Part shown: positions 8,079 to 16,926 of the stretch, piece after piece
Layout: each line of letters begins with the position of its first letter
Position numbering within the stretch: the first letter of the stretch is position 1
From: Pseudomonas sp. PH1b
GTDB lineage: Bacteria > Pseudomonadota > Gammaproteobacteria > Pseudomonadales > Pseudomonadaceae
Assembly (NCBI RefSeq): GCF_000633395.1
Contig: NZ_AYMU01000037.1
Location: 114,687 to 178,686 of the forward strand
Reading direction: 5' to 3'
Length of the DNA: 64,000 bases
Translations under genes and position numbers: made by a program
Notes under the pieces: model-generated
Databases searched by the model: none
What the model was told of the DNA's origin: nothing
What the model saw: the letters and a program-made list of their open reading frames with translations, nothing else

Positions 8079-10208
8079 GTGGATCGCTCTCAGTTAATCA
8101 ACACGGCTCGCAGTAACCTGGCTGGTCTCGGCCAGGGCAACCTGGGTGTACCGGTGCTGTTGTTGGTCATGCTGGCCATGATGATGTTGCCGGTGCCGCC
8201 GTTCCTGCTGGACGTGTTCTTCACCTTCAACATCGCCCTGTCGATCGTGGTCCTGCTGGTGTGCGTCTATGCCCTGCGGCCGTTGGATTTCGCCGTATTC
8301 CCGACCATCCTGCTGGTGGCCACGCTGTTGCGACTGGCGCTCAACGTTGCCTCTACCCGGGTGGTGATGCTTCACGGCCAGGACGGCCACGCAGCGGCGG
8401 GCAAGGTGATCCAGGCCTTCGGTGAGGTGGTGATCGGCGGTAACTACGTGGTCGGTATCGTGGTCTTCGCGATCCTCATGATCATCAACTTCGTGGTCGT
8501 GACCAAAGGTGCCGGGCGTATTTCCGAGGTGAGCGCGCGTTTCACCCTGGACGCCATGCCCGGCAAGCAGATGGCCATCGACGCCGACCTGAACGCCGGG
8601 CTGATCGATCAGAACCAGGCCAAGCTGCGCCGTCTGGAAGTGGCCCAGGAGGCCGAGTTCTACGGTTCCATGGACGGTGCCAGCAAATTCGTCCGCGGTG
8701 ACGCCATCGCCGGCCTGCTGATTCTGTTCATCAACCTGATCGGCGGCATGGCCGTCGGTATCTTCCAGCACAACATGTCGTTCGGCGATGCAGGCCGGGT
8801 CTACGCCCTGCTGACCATCGGTGACGGTTTGGTGGCGCAACTGCCATCGCTGCTGCTCTCTACTGCGGCGGCCATCATGGTGACCCGAGCTTCGGGCTCC
8901 GAGGACATGGGCAAGCAGATCAACCGGCAGATGTTCGCCTCGCCCAGGGCGCTGGCGGTCTCTGCAGGCTTGATGGCGGTCATGGGCATTGTACCGGGCA
9001 TGCCGCATTTCTCCTTCCTCAGCCTCGCGGCGGTGGCTGGCGGCGCCGCCTACCTGCTGTGGCGCAAGCAAAAAGCGGTCAAGGTCCAGGCCCTGGAAGA
9101 AGTCCAGCGCCAGCAGGACCTGTTGCCATCCCCGGCTCGGGCCATGGAAACCAAGGAATTGGGCTGGGACGATGTGACCCCGATCGACATGATCGGCCTG
9201 GAAGTCGGCTACCGGCTGATTCCCCTGGTGGACCGCAACCAGGGTGGGCAGTTGCTGGCGCGGATCAAGGGGGTGCGCAAGAAGCTCTCCCAGGACCTGG
9301 GTTTCCTCATGCCCACGGTGCATATCCGTGACAACCTGGACCTGGCGCCCAGCGCCTATCGCCTGACGCTGATGGGGGTGATCCTGGCCGAGGCGGAGAT
9401 CTACCCGGAGCGCGAGTTGGCGATCAATCCGGGGCAGGTCTACGGCCCTCTCAATGGTATTGCCGCCCGAGACCCGGCCTTCGGCCTGGAAGCGGTGTGG
9501 ATCGAGATCAGTCAGCGGCCCCAGGCGCAGTCTCTGGGGTACACCGTGGTGGATGCCAGTACCGTGGTCGCCACCCACTTGAACCAGATTCTGTACAAGC
9601 ACTCCAGCGAGCTGATCGGCCACGAAGAAGTCCAGCAACTGATGCAGTTGTTGGCCAAGAGTTCGCCGAAGCTGGCCGAGGAACTGGTGCCGGGCGTGCT
9701 GTCGCTGTCGCAATTGCTCAAGGTGCTGCAAGCGCTGCTGGCGGAGCAGGTGCCGGTGCGCGACATTCGCAGTATTGCCGAGGCCATCGCCAACAATGCC
9801 GCCAAGAGTCAAGATACTGCCGCTTTGGTTGCCGCGGTGCGCGTTGGATTGTCTCGCGCCATCGTCCAAAGCATTGTAGGGACTGAGTCTGAGCTGCCTG
9901 TGATCACCTTGGAGCCAAGGTTGGAACAGATTTTGCTCAGCAGTCTGCAGAAGGCAGGACAAGGCCAGGAAGAAGGCGTTCTGCTGGAGCCAAGCATGGC
10001 TGAAAAGCTGCAGCGATCGCTGATCGATGCGGCACAGCGTCAAGAGATGCAAGGTCAACCAGTGATTCTGTTGGTCGCGGGTCCAGTCCGCGCCATGCTC
10101 TCGAAGTTCGGCCGTCTCGCCGTTCCCGGGCTGCATGTGCTGGCGTACCAGGAAATTCCCGACAACAAGCAAGTGACCATCGTTGCGACAGTAGGGCCCA
10201 ACGGCTGA
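8079..10208 (+). CDS. flhA: flagellar export protein FlhA
   Basis: 709 residues starting from GTG 8079 (VDRSQLINTARSNLAGL). The open frame extends upstream to 8031, but that extension lacks family similarity and starts almost on top of the RpoN-like promoter. The N-terminal half has eight membrane helices with the FHIPEP motif region (LDFAVFPTILLVATLLRLALN, EVSARFTLDAMPGKQMAIDADLN). The C-terminal half forms the cytoplasmic ring that binds chaperone-substrate complexes. Intact. Confidence 0.96.
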   Translation: MDRSQLINTARSNLAGLGQGNLGVPVLLLVMLAMMMLPVPPFLLDVFFTFNIALSIVVLLVCVYALRPLDFAVFPTILLVATLLRLALNVASTRVVMLHGQDGHAAAGKVIQAFGEVVIGGNYVVGIVVFAILMIINFVVVTKGAGRISEVSARFTLDAMPGKQMAIDADLNAGLIDQNQAKLRRLEVAQEAEFYGSMDGASKFVRGDAIAGLLILFINLIGGMAVGIFQHNMSFGDAGRVYALLTIGDGLVAQLPSLLLSTAAAIMVTRASGSEDMGKQINRQMFASPRALAVSAGLMAVMGIVPGMPHFSFLSLAAVAGGAAYLLWRKQKAVKVQALEEVQRQQDLLPSPARAMETKELGWDDVTPIDMIGLEVGYRLIPLVDRNQGGQLLARIKGVRKKLSQDLGFLMPTVHIRDNLDLAPSAYRLTLMGVILAEAEIYPERELAINPGQVYGPLNGIAARDPAFGLEAVWIEISQRPQAQSLGYTVVDASTVVATHLNQILYKHSSELIGHEEVQQLMQLLAKSSPKLAEELVPGVLSLSQLLKVLQALLAEQVPVRDIRSIAEAIANNAAKSQDTAALVAAVRVGLSRAIVQSIVGTESELPVITLEPRLEQILLSSLQKAGQGQEEGVLLEPSMAEKLQRSLIDAAQRQEMQGQPVILLVAGPVRAMLSKFGRLAVPGLHVLAYQEIPDNKQVTIVATVGPNG

Positions 10209-10219
10209 GGTAGTGGGTT

Positions 10220-11542
10220 ATGCAAGTTAAGCGTTTTTTCGCCGCCGATATGCGTCAGGCCATGAAACTGGTTCGTGATGAGCTGGGCGCTGAAGCCGCC
10301 ATCATCGGCAACCGGCGGATCGCCGGAGGTGTCGAGCTGACGGCTGCGCTGGATTACAAATTGTCGGCCTTGTCGCCACGGGTTCCGAACATGGAACTCG
10401 AGGACGAGCTGCGCAAGACCCAGTCGCGGATCGTCACCGCCCAGGCCGAACTGAGCCTGCGGGGCGAGGGCGACAGCACCGCCATTACCAATCGCCAGCT
10501 GTTCGCCGGTCTGCCGCTGACCGCTGCCGAGCCGCTGATCGAGCCGACCCTGACCGAGCGTCCGCGCCCGGCGCCAGCCCCGGCGGCTCCCGTGGCCGAC
10601 ACGCGGGCCCTGGACTCGATGCGCTTTGAACTCAACGGCTTGCGCGAGCTGCTCGAAGTGCAGCTCGGCTCCCTGGCCTGGAGCCAGTTGCAGGGCAGCC
10701 GTCCGGAGCAGGCCAACCTTTGGCGCCGCCTGCAGCGTATCGGCCTGTCTGGCCCTTTGGCCCGCGATCTGCTGGCACTGATCAGCGAAATCGACGAGCC
10801 CCGCCAGGCCTGGCGCATGCTCCTGGCGCACCTGGCGCGGATGATCCATACCCCGGAAGTCGAGCCATTGGAAGAGGGCGGAGTGATCGCCATGGTCGGC
10901 CCGGCCGGCATGGGCAAGACCACCACCCTGGCCAAGCTGGCGGCGCGCTACGTGCTCAAGTACGGGGCGCAGAACATCGCCCTGGTGAGCATGGACAGCT
11001 ACCGCATCGGTGCCCAGGAGCAGCTCAAGACTCTGGGCCGCATCCTCAATGTGTCGGTGACCCACGTCGATCCCGGCCAATCCCTGGCCCAGGCCCTGGA
11101 TCCGCTGCTGCGCAAGCGTGTGGTGCTGATCGACACCGCAGGCCTGCAGGCCAGTGACCCAGCCTTGCGCATGCAGCTGGAAAGCCTGGCCGGTCGGGGG
11201 ATCCGTTCGAAGAATTATCTGGTGCTGGCCACCACCAGCCAGAAGCAGGTGCTCACTGCTGCCTACCACAGCTACAAGCGCTGCGGCCTGGCCGGTTGCA
11301 TCCTGACTAAACTGGATGAGACAGCCAGCCTGGGCGAGGTGTTGAGCCTGGCCATCAGTCATGAACTGCCGGTGGCCTACCTGACCGACGGCCCGCGGAT
11401 TCCGGATGATCTGCACCTGCCTCGGCGGCACCAGTTGGTGAGCCGCGCGGTGAGTGTGCAGATGCAGGAGGAGCCGAGCGAGGAGGCCATGGCCGACATG
11501 TTCGCCGATCTTTACCACAGCCCGTCCAAGCGGGTGGGCTGA
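10220..11542 (+). CDS. flhF: flagellar biosynthesis SRP-like GTPase FlhF
   Basis: 440 residues. The N-terminal basic B domain (MQVKRFFAADMRQAMKLVRDELG) is followed by a linker and the NG GTPase domain. The P-loop GPAGMGKTTTLAKLA is near residue 227, with DSYRIGAQEQL, VLIDTAGL and LTKLDETASLGEVL further on. In polar flagellates FlhF marks the pole for flagellum assembly and acts with FleN. It lies directly upstream of fleN. Confidence 0.97.
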   Translation: MQVKRFFAADMRQAMKLVRDELGAEAAIIGNRRIAGGVELTAALDYKLSALSPRVPNMELEDELRKTQSRIVTAQAELSLRGEGDSTAITNRQLFAGLPLTAAEPLIEPTLTERPRPAPAPAAPVADTRALDSMRFELNGLRELLEVQLGSLAWSQLQGSRPEQANLWRRLQRIGLSGPLARDLLALISEIDEPRQAWRMLLAHLARMIHTPEVEPLEEGGVIAMVGPAGMGKTTTLAKLAARYVLKYGAQNIALVSMDSYRIGAQEQLKTLGRILNVSVTHVDPGQSLAQALDPLLRKRVVLIDTAGLQASDPALRMQLESLAGRGIRSKNYLVLATTSQKQVLTAAYHSYKRCGLAGCILTKLDETASLGEVLSLAISHELPVAYLTDGPRIPDDLHLPRRHQLVSRAVSVQMQEEPSEEAMADMFADLYHSPSKRVG

Positions 11543-11660
11543 GGTAATCATGAATAGATTGCAGTGTATCTACATCGATGGTCTGCCATGCATTGTTCCG
11601 ATGGTGAACGCGCAGCCAGTTATGTGGCCCCGTCTAAGTAAGACAAGGTAAAGAAAGAAC

Positions 11661-12491
11661 ATGGGCAGCATGCATCCCGTACAGGTGATCGCGGTGACCG
11701 GCGGCAAAGGTGGCGTCGGCAAGACTAATGTGTCAGTGAACTTGTCCCTGGCTCTGGCTGAGCTCGGTCGGCGGGTGTTGCTGCTGGACGCCGACCTGGG
11801 CTTGGCGAACGTCGATGTCCTGCTGGGCCTGACCCCCAAACACACCCTGGCCGATGTCATCGAGGGGCGCTGCGAGCTGCGCGATGTGCTGCTCCAGGGG
11901 CCTGGCGGCATTCGCATCGTTCCGGCGGCCTCGGGCACCCAGAGCATGGTGCACCTGAGCCCCGCGCAGCATGCCGGCCTGATCCAGGCGTTCAGCGACA
12001 TCGGCGACAACCTCGATGTGCTGGTGATCGACACCGCTGCGGGTATCGGTGACTCGGTAGTCAGTTTCGTGCGGGCGGCCCAGGAAGTGTTGCTGGTGGT
12101 CTGCGATGAGCCCACCTCGATCACCGATGCCTATGCACTGATCAAATTGCTCAATCGCGACTACGGCATGAACCGTTTCCGGGTCCTGGCCAACATGGCC
12201 CAGAGCCCTCAGGAAGGGCGCAACCTGTTTGCAAAATTGACCAAGGTCACGGACCGCTTCCTGGACGTGGCTTTACAATACGTCGGTGCAGTTCCCTACG
12301 ATGAAAGTGTGCGCAAGGCCGTGCAAAAGCAGCGTGCGGTCTATGAGGCGTTTCCTCGTTCGAAGTGTGCATTGGCGTTCAAGGCCATCGCGCAAAAAGT
12401 GGATACCTGGCCATTGCCGGCGAATCCGCGCGGGCATCTGGAATTTTTTGTCGAGCGGCTCGTGCATCAGACAGCAGGACCGGTGTTATGA
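11661..12491 (+). CDS. fleN: flagellar number regulator FleN (MinD/ParA-type ATPase)
   Basis: 276 residues with a deviant Walker A VTGGKGGVGKT (residues 12-22), the DADLGLANVDVLLG switch and DTAAGIGDSVVSFV. It limits flagellar number by antagonising the activator FleQ, a role known in P. aeruginosa. The ATG 11661 is the clearest start (MGSMHPVQVIAVTGG). It overlaps fliA by ATGA. Confidence 0.97.
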   Translation: MGSMHPVQVIAVTGGKGGVGKTNVSVNLSLALAELGRRVLLLDADLGLANVDVLLGLTPKHTLADVIEGRCELRDVLLQGPGGIRIVPAASGTQSMVHLSPAQHAGLIQAFSDIGDNLDVLVIDTAAGIGDSVVSFVRAAQEVLLVVCDEPTSITDAYALIKLLNRDYGMNRFRVLANMAQSPQEGRNLFAKLTKVTDRFLDVALQYVGAVPYDESVRKAVQKQRAVYEAFPRSKCALAFKAIAQKVDTWPLPANPRGHLEFFVERLVHQTAGPVL

Positions 12492-13228
12492 GTGCCAGCG
12501 GCTACAACCTCTACAAGAAGTCGGCACGTGACAGCCAATACGAACTGATCGAGCGCTATGCGCCCCTGGTCAAGCGTATTGCCTATCACCTGCTGGCGCG
12601 GTTGCCGGCCAGTGTTCAGGTGGAAGACCTGATTCAGGCCGGGATGATCGGACTGCTCGAAGTGTCGACCAAATATGACGCGAGCAAGGGGGCGAGTTTC
12701 GAAACCTACGCGGGTATCCGTATTCGCGGGGCGATGCTCGATGAGGTCCGCAAGGGCGATTGGGCACCGCGTTCTGTACACCGCAATACGCGGATGGTCA
12801 GTGACGCGATTCGCGCAATTGAAGCTAAAACCGGTCGTGACGCTAAAGATCACGAAGTTGCGGCCGAACTTCAATTGAGTCTCGACGATTATTACGGGAT
12901 TTTGAACGACACCTTGGGCAGTCGGCTGTTCAGCTTCGACGATCTGTTGCAGGACGGCGAGCATGAAGGGCTGCACGAGGATGGCGCCAGTGCTCATCTC
13001 GAACCGTCACGGGACTTGGAGGATGAACGCTTCCAGGCTGCGCTGGCGGATGCGATTGCCAATTTGCCGGAGCGCGAGCGACTGGTGTTGGCGCTGTACT
13101 ACGACGAAGAGCTGAACCTCAAGGAAATCGGTGAGGTCCTGGGAGTCAGCGAATCGCGGGTCAGCCAGTTACACAGCCAGTGCGCGGCCCGTTTGCGGGG
13201 GCGTTTGGGGGAGTGGCGAGCGCGCTGA
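12488..13228 (+). CDS. fliA: RNA polymerase sigma-28 factor FliA
   Basis: 246 residues. Sigma region 2 (QYELIERYAPLVKRIAYHL, QVEDLIQAGMIGLLE, FETYAGIRIRGAMLDE) and region 4 (LPERERLVLALYYDEELNLKEIGEVLGVSESRVSQLHSQ) are complete. FliA directs late flagellar and chemotaxis genes. ATG 12488 overlaps the fleN stop. Codon use in the middle of the gene is somewhat more AT-rich than its neighbours. Confidence 0.97.
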   Translation: MSASGYNLYKKSARDSQYELIERYAPLVKRIAYHLLARLPASVQVEDLIQAGMIGLLEVSTKYDASKGASFETYAGIRIRGAMLDEVRKGDWAPRSVHRNTRMVSDAIRAIEAKTGRDAKDHEVAAELQLSLDDYYGILNDTLGSRLFSFDDLLQDGEHEGLHEDGASAHLEPSRDLEDERFQAALADAIANLPERERLVLALYYDEELNLKEIGEVLGVSESRVSQLHSQCAARLRGRLGEWRAR

Positions 13229-13255
13229 CAGTCAGTGTGGGGACACTGCGATCAG

Positions 13256-13283
13256 GACCGGTGAAGCAAGCGCTGCACCGGTC
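13256..13283 (+). terminator. hairpin between fliA and cheY
   Basis: A perfect 8-bp stem, GACCGGTG pairing with CACCGGTC around a 12-base loop, starts 27 bp after the fliA stop. It is followed by only a short T-poor tract, so termination may be partial. It marks the end of the fleN-fliA unit; cheY begins 110 bp later. Confidence 0.5.
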
Positions 13284-13393
13284 TTGCAGTATGTGCTCCA
13301 TGCAGTCGTTGTGTGTTGTGCCGGATTGATTGAATGACGCGTCCAGGTGCTGGATGCGTTTAAGACTGCTTGGAGGTCGAATTGGACAAGAAC

Positions 13394-13765
13394 ATGAAAA
13401 TCCTCATCGTTGATGACTTTTCAACGATGCGGCGGATCATAAAAAACCTGTTGCGTGATCTGGGTTTCACCAACACGGTCGAGGCCGACGATGGCACTAC
13501 TGCCATTCCGGTACTCAACAGCGGGAGCATCGACTTTCTGGTAACGGACTGGAACATGCCGGGCATGACCGGTATCGATCTGCTGCGCCATGTGCGCGCC
13601 GATGAAAAGCTCAAGCACCTGCCGGTGCTGATGGTGACTGCCGAAGCCAAGCGCGAGCAGATCATCGAAGCTGCCCAGGCCGGCGTTAACGGCTATGTAG
13701 TCAAACCATTCACGGCTCAGGCGTTGAAAGAGAAGATCGAAAAGATCTTTGAACGCATCGGTTGA
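13394..13765 (+). CDS. cheY: chemotaxis response regulator CheY
   Basis: 123 residues, a single receiver domain. Acidic pocket Asp7/Asp8, phospho-acceptor Asp52 in VTDWNMPGMTG, Thr in VTAEAK and Lys in VVKPFTA. It diffuses to FliM to switch flagellar rotation. The start used is ATG 13394 (MKILIVDDFS); a TTG-initiated frame is open a few codons further upstream. First gene of cheYZA-cheB-motCD. Confidence 0.97.
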   Translation: MKILIVDDFSTMRRIIKNLLRDLGFTNTVEADDGTTAIPVLNSGSIDFLVTDWNMPGMTGIDLLRHVRADEKLKHLPVLMVTAEAKREQIIEAAQAGVNGYVVKPFTAQALKEKIEKIFERIG

Positions 13766-13795
13766 GATGCGTAGCCATTGGGCCACGGGGGAGCT

Positions 13796-14584
13796 ATGGA
13801 GCATAACGAATCTTCACTGGGCGACTTTGAGTCGACCCTGAAAAAACATGCACTGGAACTGGTCGAGAGCCTTGAAAAAGGCAGGTTTGGCGAAGCGGTG
13901 CAATTGATCCATGAGCTCAATCAGACCCGTGACCGCGGCCTGTACCAGGAAGTGGGCAAGCTCACCCGCGAGCTGCATAGCGCGATCGTCAATTTCCAGA
14001 TTGATCCGCACATGCCGCAAGCCGAGGAAGTTTCACAGATCACGGATGCCACTGAGCGCCTGTCCTATGTGGTCCGGCTGACGGAAGCCGCAGCCAACCG
14101 CACCATGGACCTGGTAGAGAGCAGCACCCCGCTGGTCAACGGCCTGAGCACTGAAGCCCAGGCCTTGAGTGCAGACTGGGGGCGCTTCATGCGGCGTGAG
14201 GTCGGCGCTGAAGAGTTTCGCGAACTGGCACGCCGGGTCGACAGTTTCCTGACGCGCAGCGAGCAGGAAACCCGTACCGTTTCCGGCCACCTCAACGACA
14301 TTCTGCTGGCGCAGGATTACCAGGACCTGACCGGTCAGGTGATCAAGCGTGTGACCCAGTTGGTCACGGAAGTCGAAAGCAATCTGCTCAAACTCGTCTT
14401 GATGGCCAGCCAGGTCGATCGTTTCGCCGGCATCGAACATGACCGTGAATCGATCCTCGCTGAAAAAGATCCGCAAAAACATCTCGCCAAGGGTGAAGGT
14501 CCGCAGATTCATGCCGATAAACGGGAAGACGTTATGTCCGGTCAGGACGATGTAGACGATTTGCTTTCCAGCCTTGGATTCTAG
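13796..14584 (+). CDS. cheZ: CheY-P phosphatase CheZ
   Basis: 262 residues, mostly helical. It contains the conserved catalytic-region signature LLAQDYQDLTGQVIKRV and ends with the C-terminal CheY-binding peptide DDVDDLLSSLGF. It dephosphorylates CheY-P. The ATG at 13796 follows GGGGGAGCT, a good ribosome-binding site, so the six extra upstream codons from a TTG are not needed. Confidence 0.96.
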   Translation: MEHNESSLGDFESTLKKHALELVESLEKGRFGEAVQLIHELNQTRDRGLYQEVGKLTRELHSAIVNFQIDPHMPQAEEVSQITDATERLSYVVRLTEAAANRTMDLVESSTPLVNGLSTEAQALSADWGRFMRREVGAEEFRELARRVDSFLTRSEQETRTVSGHLNDILLAQDYQDLTGQVIKRVTQLVTEVESNLLKLVLMASQVDRFAGIEHDRESILAEKDPQKHLAKGEGPQIHADKREDVMSGQDDVDDLLSSLGF

Positions 14585-14596
14585 GAGCACCCATTA

Positions 14597-16879
14597 ATGA
14601 GCTTCGGCGCCGATGAAGAGATCCTTCAGGATTTCCTGGTTGAGGCCGGCGAGATTCTAGAGCAACTGTCCGAACAACTGGTCGAGCTGGAAAGCCGGCC
14701 AGATGATGCGGACTTGCTCAATGCAATTTTTCGCGGTTTTCACACTGTTAAAGGGGGCGCCGGCTTCCTCCAGCTCAACGAGCTGGTGGAGTGCTGCCAC
14801 ATCGCCGAAAACGTCTTCGACATCCTGCGCAAGGGTGAGCGGCGGGTCGATTCGGAACTGATGGACGTGGTGCTTGAAGCGCTGGACGCGGTGAACGGCA
14901 TGTTCAGCCAGGTCCGCGAGCGCTCCGCAATCACCGCTGCGACACCTGAATTGCTGGCTGCCCTGGCACGCCTGGCCGAACCGGCCAGTGCCGCGCCGGC
15001 TCCCGCCGCCGTGGTGGAAGAGGTGGTCGAGGCCGTGGCCGAGCCTGAGGCTCAAGCCCCGTCAGGTGATATCACCGACAACGAATTTGAACTGCTGCTC
15101 GATTCGCTGAATGCCGCCAAGGCCGAAGCCGAGGCCGCGCCTGCTGCCGCACCGGCGGCCCAGGGCGAGCCGGGCAGCGATGAGATTACCGACGCCGAGT
15201 TCGAATCCCTGCTGGACCAGTTGCACGGCAAGGGCCAGTTCGCTCCCGATGCGGTAGCTCCCGCAGCGGCCAGCACCGGCGCTGGTGCGGCGGCGTCCAG
15301 TGATGAAATCACCGACGACGAATTCGAAGCCTTGCTGGATCAGTTGCACGGCAAGGGCAGCTTTGCCGTGGATGCTCTGGAATCGGCAGTGGCCGCGGCC
15401 CCGGCAGCAGCGGCGCCTAGCGCGGCAGCTGCTGGCAGCGATTTGATCAGCGATCACGAATTCGAATCCCTGCTGGATGAGCTGCACGGCAAGGGCAAGT
15501 TTTCCGAAACCCCTGGCGCGGCCAAGCCCGCTGCGGCGACTGCGGCGACTGCGGCACCTGCGGCAGCGGCTAGCGCGGCAGTGGCCAAGCCGGTGGCGAA
15601 GAAGCCCGAGGCCAAGGTCGAGGCGGCCAAGCCCGCAGCGGCTGCGGCGCCGGCTCCAGCTCCAGCCCGTGCAGCCGCTGCAGCTCCGGCAGAAAAGCCG
15701 GCCAGCGAAGCTGAAACCACAGTGCGCGTGGATACTGCGCGCCTGGACGAAATCATGAACATGGTGGGCGAGCTGGTGCTGGTGCGTAACCGTCTGGTGC
15801 GCCTGGGCCTCAACAGCGGCGACGAAGCCATGTCCAAGGCGGTGTCGAACCTCGATGTGGTGACGGCCGACCTGCAGACCGCGGTGATGAAGACCCGCAT
15901 GCAGCCGATCAAGAAGGTCTTCGGGCGCTTCCCGCGCCTGGTTCGCGACCTGGCCCGGCAGCTGAAGAAAGAAATCAACCTGGAACTGGTAGGGGAAGAA
16001 ACCGACCTCGACAAGAACCTGGTGGAGGCCCTGGCCGACCCGCTGGTGCACTTGGTGCGCAACGCGGTGGACCATGGCATCGAATCGCCGGAAGAGCGCG
16101 AGGCCTCGGGCAAGTCCCGGGGTGGCAAGGTGGTGCTGGCGGCGGAACAGGAGGGTGACCACATCCTCCTGTCGATCTCCGACGACGGCAAGGGCATGGA
16201 CCCGAACGTGCTGCGCGGCATTGCCGTCAAGCGTGGGGTGATGGACAAGGACGCCGCCGACCGCCTGAGCGACACCGAGTGCTACAACCTGATCTTTGCC
16301 CCGGGCTTCTCGACCAAGACCGAGATTTCCGACGTCTCCGGGCGTGGTGTGGGCATGGACGTGGTGAAGACCAAGATTTCCCAGCTCAATGGTTCGATCA
16401 ACATCTACTCGACCAAGGGCCAGGGTTCGAAGATCGTCATCAAGGTGCCGTTGACCCTGGCGATCATGCCGACCCTGATGGTCATGCTCGGCAACCAGGC
16501 CTTCGCCTTCCCGCTGGTCAACGTCAACGAAATCTTCCACCTCGACCTGTCGCGCACCAACGTGGTGGACGGCCAGGAAGTGGTGATCGTGCGTGACAAG
16601 GCATTGCCCCTGTTCTACCTCAAACGCTGGCTGGTCAGTTCCGCCGCTCATGAAGAGCAGCGCGAGGGCCACGTAGTGATCCTTTCGGTGGGCACCCAGC
16701 GGATCGGCTTTGTCGTCGATCAACTGGTGGGCCAGGAAGAAGTGGTCATCAAGCCCTTGGGCAAAATGCTTCAGGGAACCCCGGGCATGTCCGGCGCCAC
16801 CATCACCGGTGACGGCCGCATCGCTCTGATCCTCGATGTCCCGAGCATGCTCAAGCGTTACGCCGCACGGCGTATTTGA
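14597..16879 (+). CDS. cheA: chemotaxis histidine kinase CheA with repeated linker motif
   Basis: 760 residues. P1 Hpt domain with His49 (RGFHTVKGGAGF). A long Ala/Pro-rich linker (about 120-365) carries four copies of a short acidic motif. Then the P3 dimerisation helix (MVGELVLVRNRLVRL), P4 kinase (LVRNAVDHGIESPEER, SDDGKGMD, GRGVGMDVV) and the P5 CheW-like domain. It is the array kinase that feeds CheY and CheB. The repeated linker motif is probably a docking site for array-positioning proteins such as ParP, encoded nearby. Operon with cheYZ and cheB. Confidence 0.97.
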   Translation: MSFGADEEILQDFLVEAGEILEQLSEQLVELESRPDDADLLNAIFRGFHTVKGGAGFLQLNELVECCHIAENVFDILRKGERRVDSELMDVVLEALDAVNGMFSQVRERSAITAATPELLAALARLAEPASAAPAPAAVVEEVVEAVAEPEAQAPSGDITDNEFELLLDSLNAAKAEAEAAPAAAPAAQGEPGSDEITDAEFESLLDQLHGKGQFAPDAVAPAAASTGAGAAASSDEITDDEFEALLDQLHGKGSFAVDALESAVAAAPAAAAPSAAAAGSDLISDHEFESLLDELHGKGKFSETPGAAKPAAATAATAAPAAAASAAVAKPVAKKPEAKVEAAKPAAAAAPAPAPARAAAAAPAEKPASEAETTVRVDTARLDEIMNMVGELVLVRNRLVRLGLNSGDEAMSKAVSNLDVVTADLQTAVMKTRMQPIKKVFGRFPRLVRDLARQLKKEINLELVGEETDLDKNLVEALADPLVHLVRNAVDHGIESPEEREASGKSRGGKVVLAAEQEGDHILLSISDDGKGMDPNVLRGIAVKRGVMDKDAADRLSDTECYNLIFAPGFSTKTEISDVSGRGVGMDVVKTKISQLNGSINIYSTKGQGSKIVIKVPLTLAIMPTLMVMLGNQAFAFPLVNVNEIFHLDLSRTNVVDGQEVVIVRDKALPLFYLKRWLVSSAAHEEQREGHVVILSVGTQRIGFVVDQLVGQEEVVIKPLGKMLQGTPGMSGATITGDGRIALILDVPSMLKRYAARRI
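15068..15502 (+). repeat. four-copy peptide motif in the CheA linker
   Basis: CheA residues 158-172, 195-215, 236-256 and 282-302 repeat the pattern (S)DxIxDxEFExLLDxLHGKGxF. The first copy is degenerate after LLDSLN. The copies are spaced about 40 residues apart by Ala/Pro-rich linkers. The repetition is seen directly in the sequence; a role as multivalent binding sites is inference. Confidence 0.9.
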
Positions 16880-16926
16880 TTCGGCGGGGAGGGGCGGTTG
16901 GCCTCGCCCCACCTAACGGAGTGTTT

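Noticed and set aside
11550..11651. Small frame of 33 codons between flhF and fleN
   Set aside because: It has an ATG but no recognisable family and no strong ribosome-binding site; it is in frame with fleN but closed by TAA before it. Could be a leader peptide, but there is no support.
13300..13330. FliA-type promoter before cheY (GCCGGATT)
   Set aside because: The -10 box has two mismatches and no TCAAG-like -35 at the right distance.
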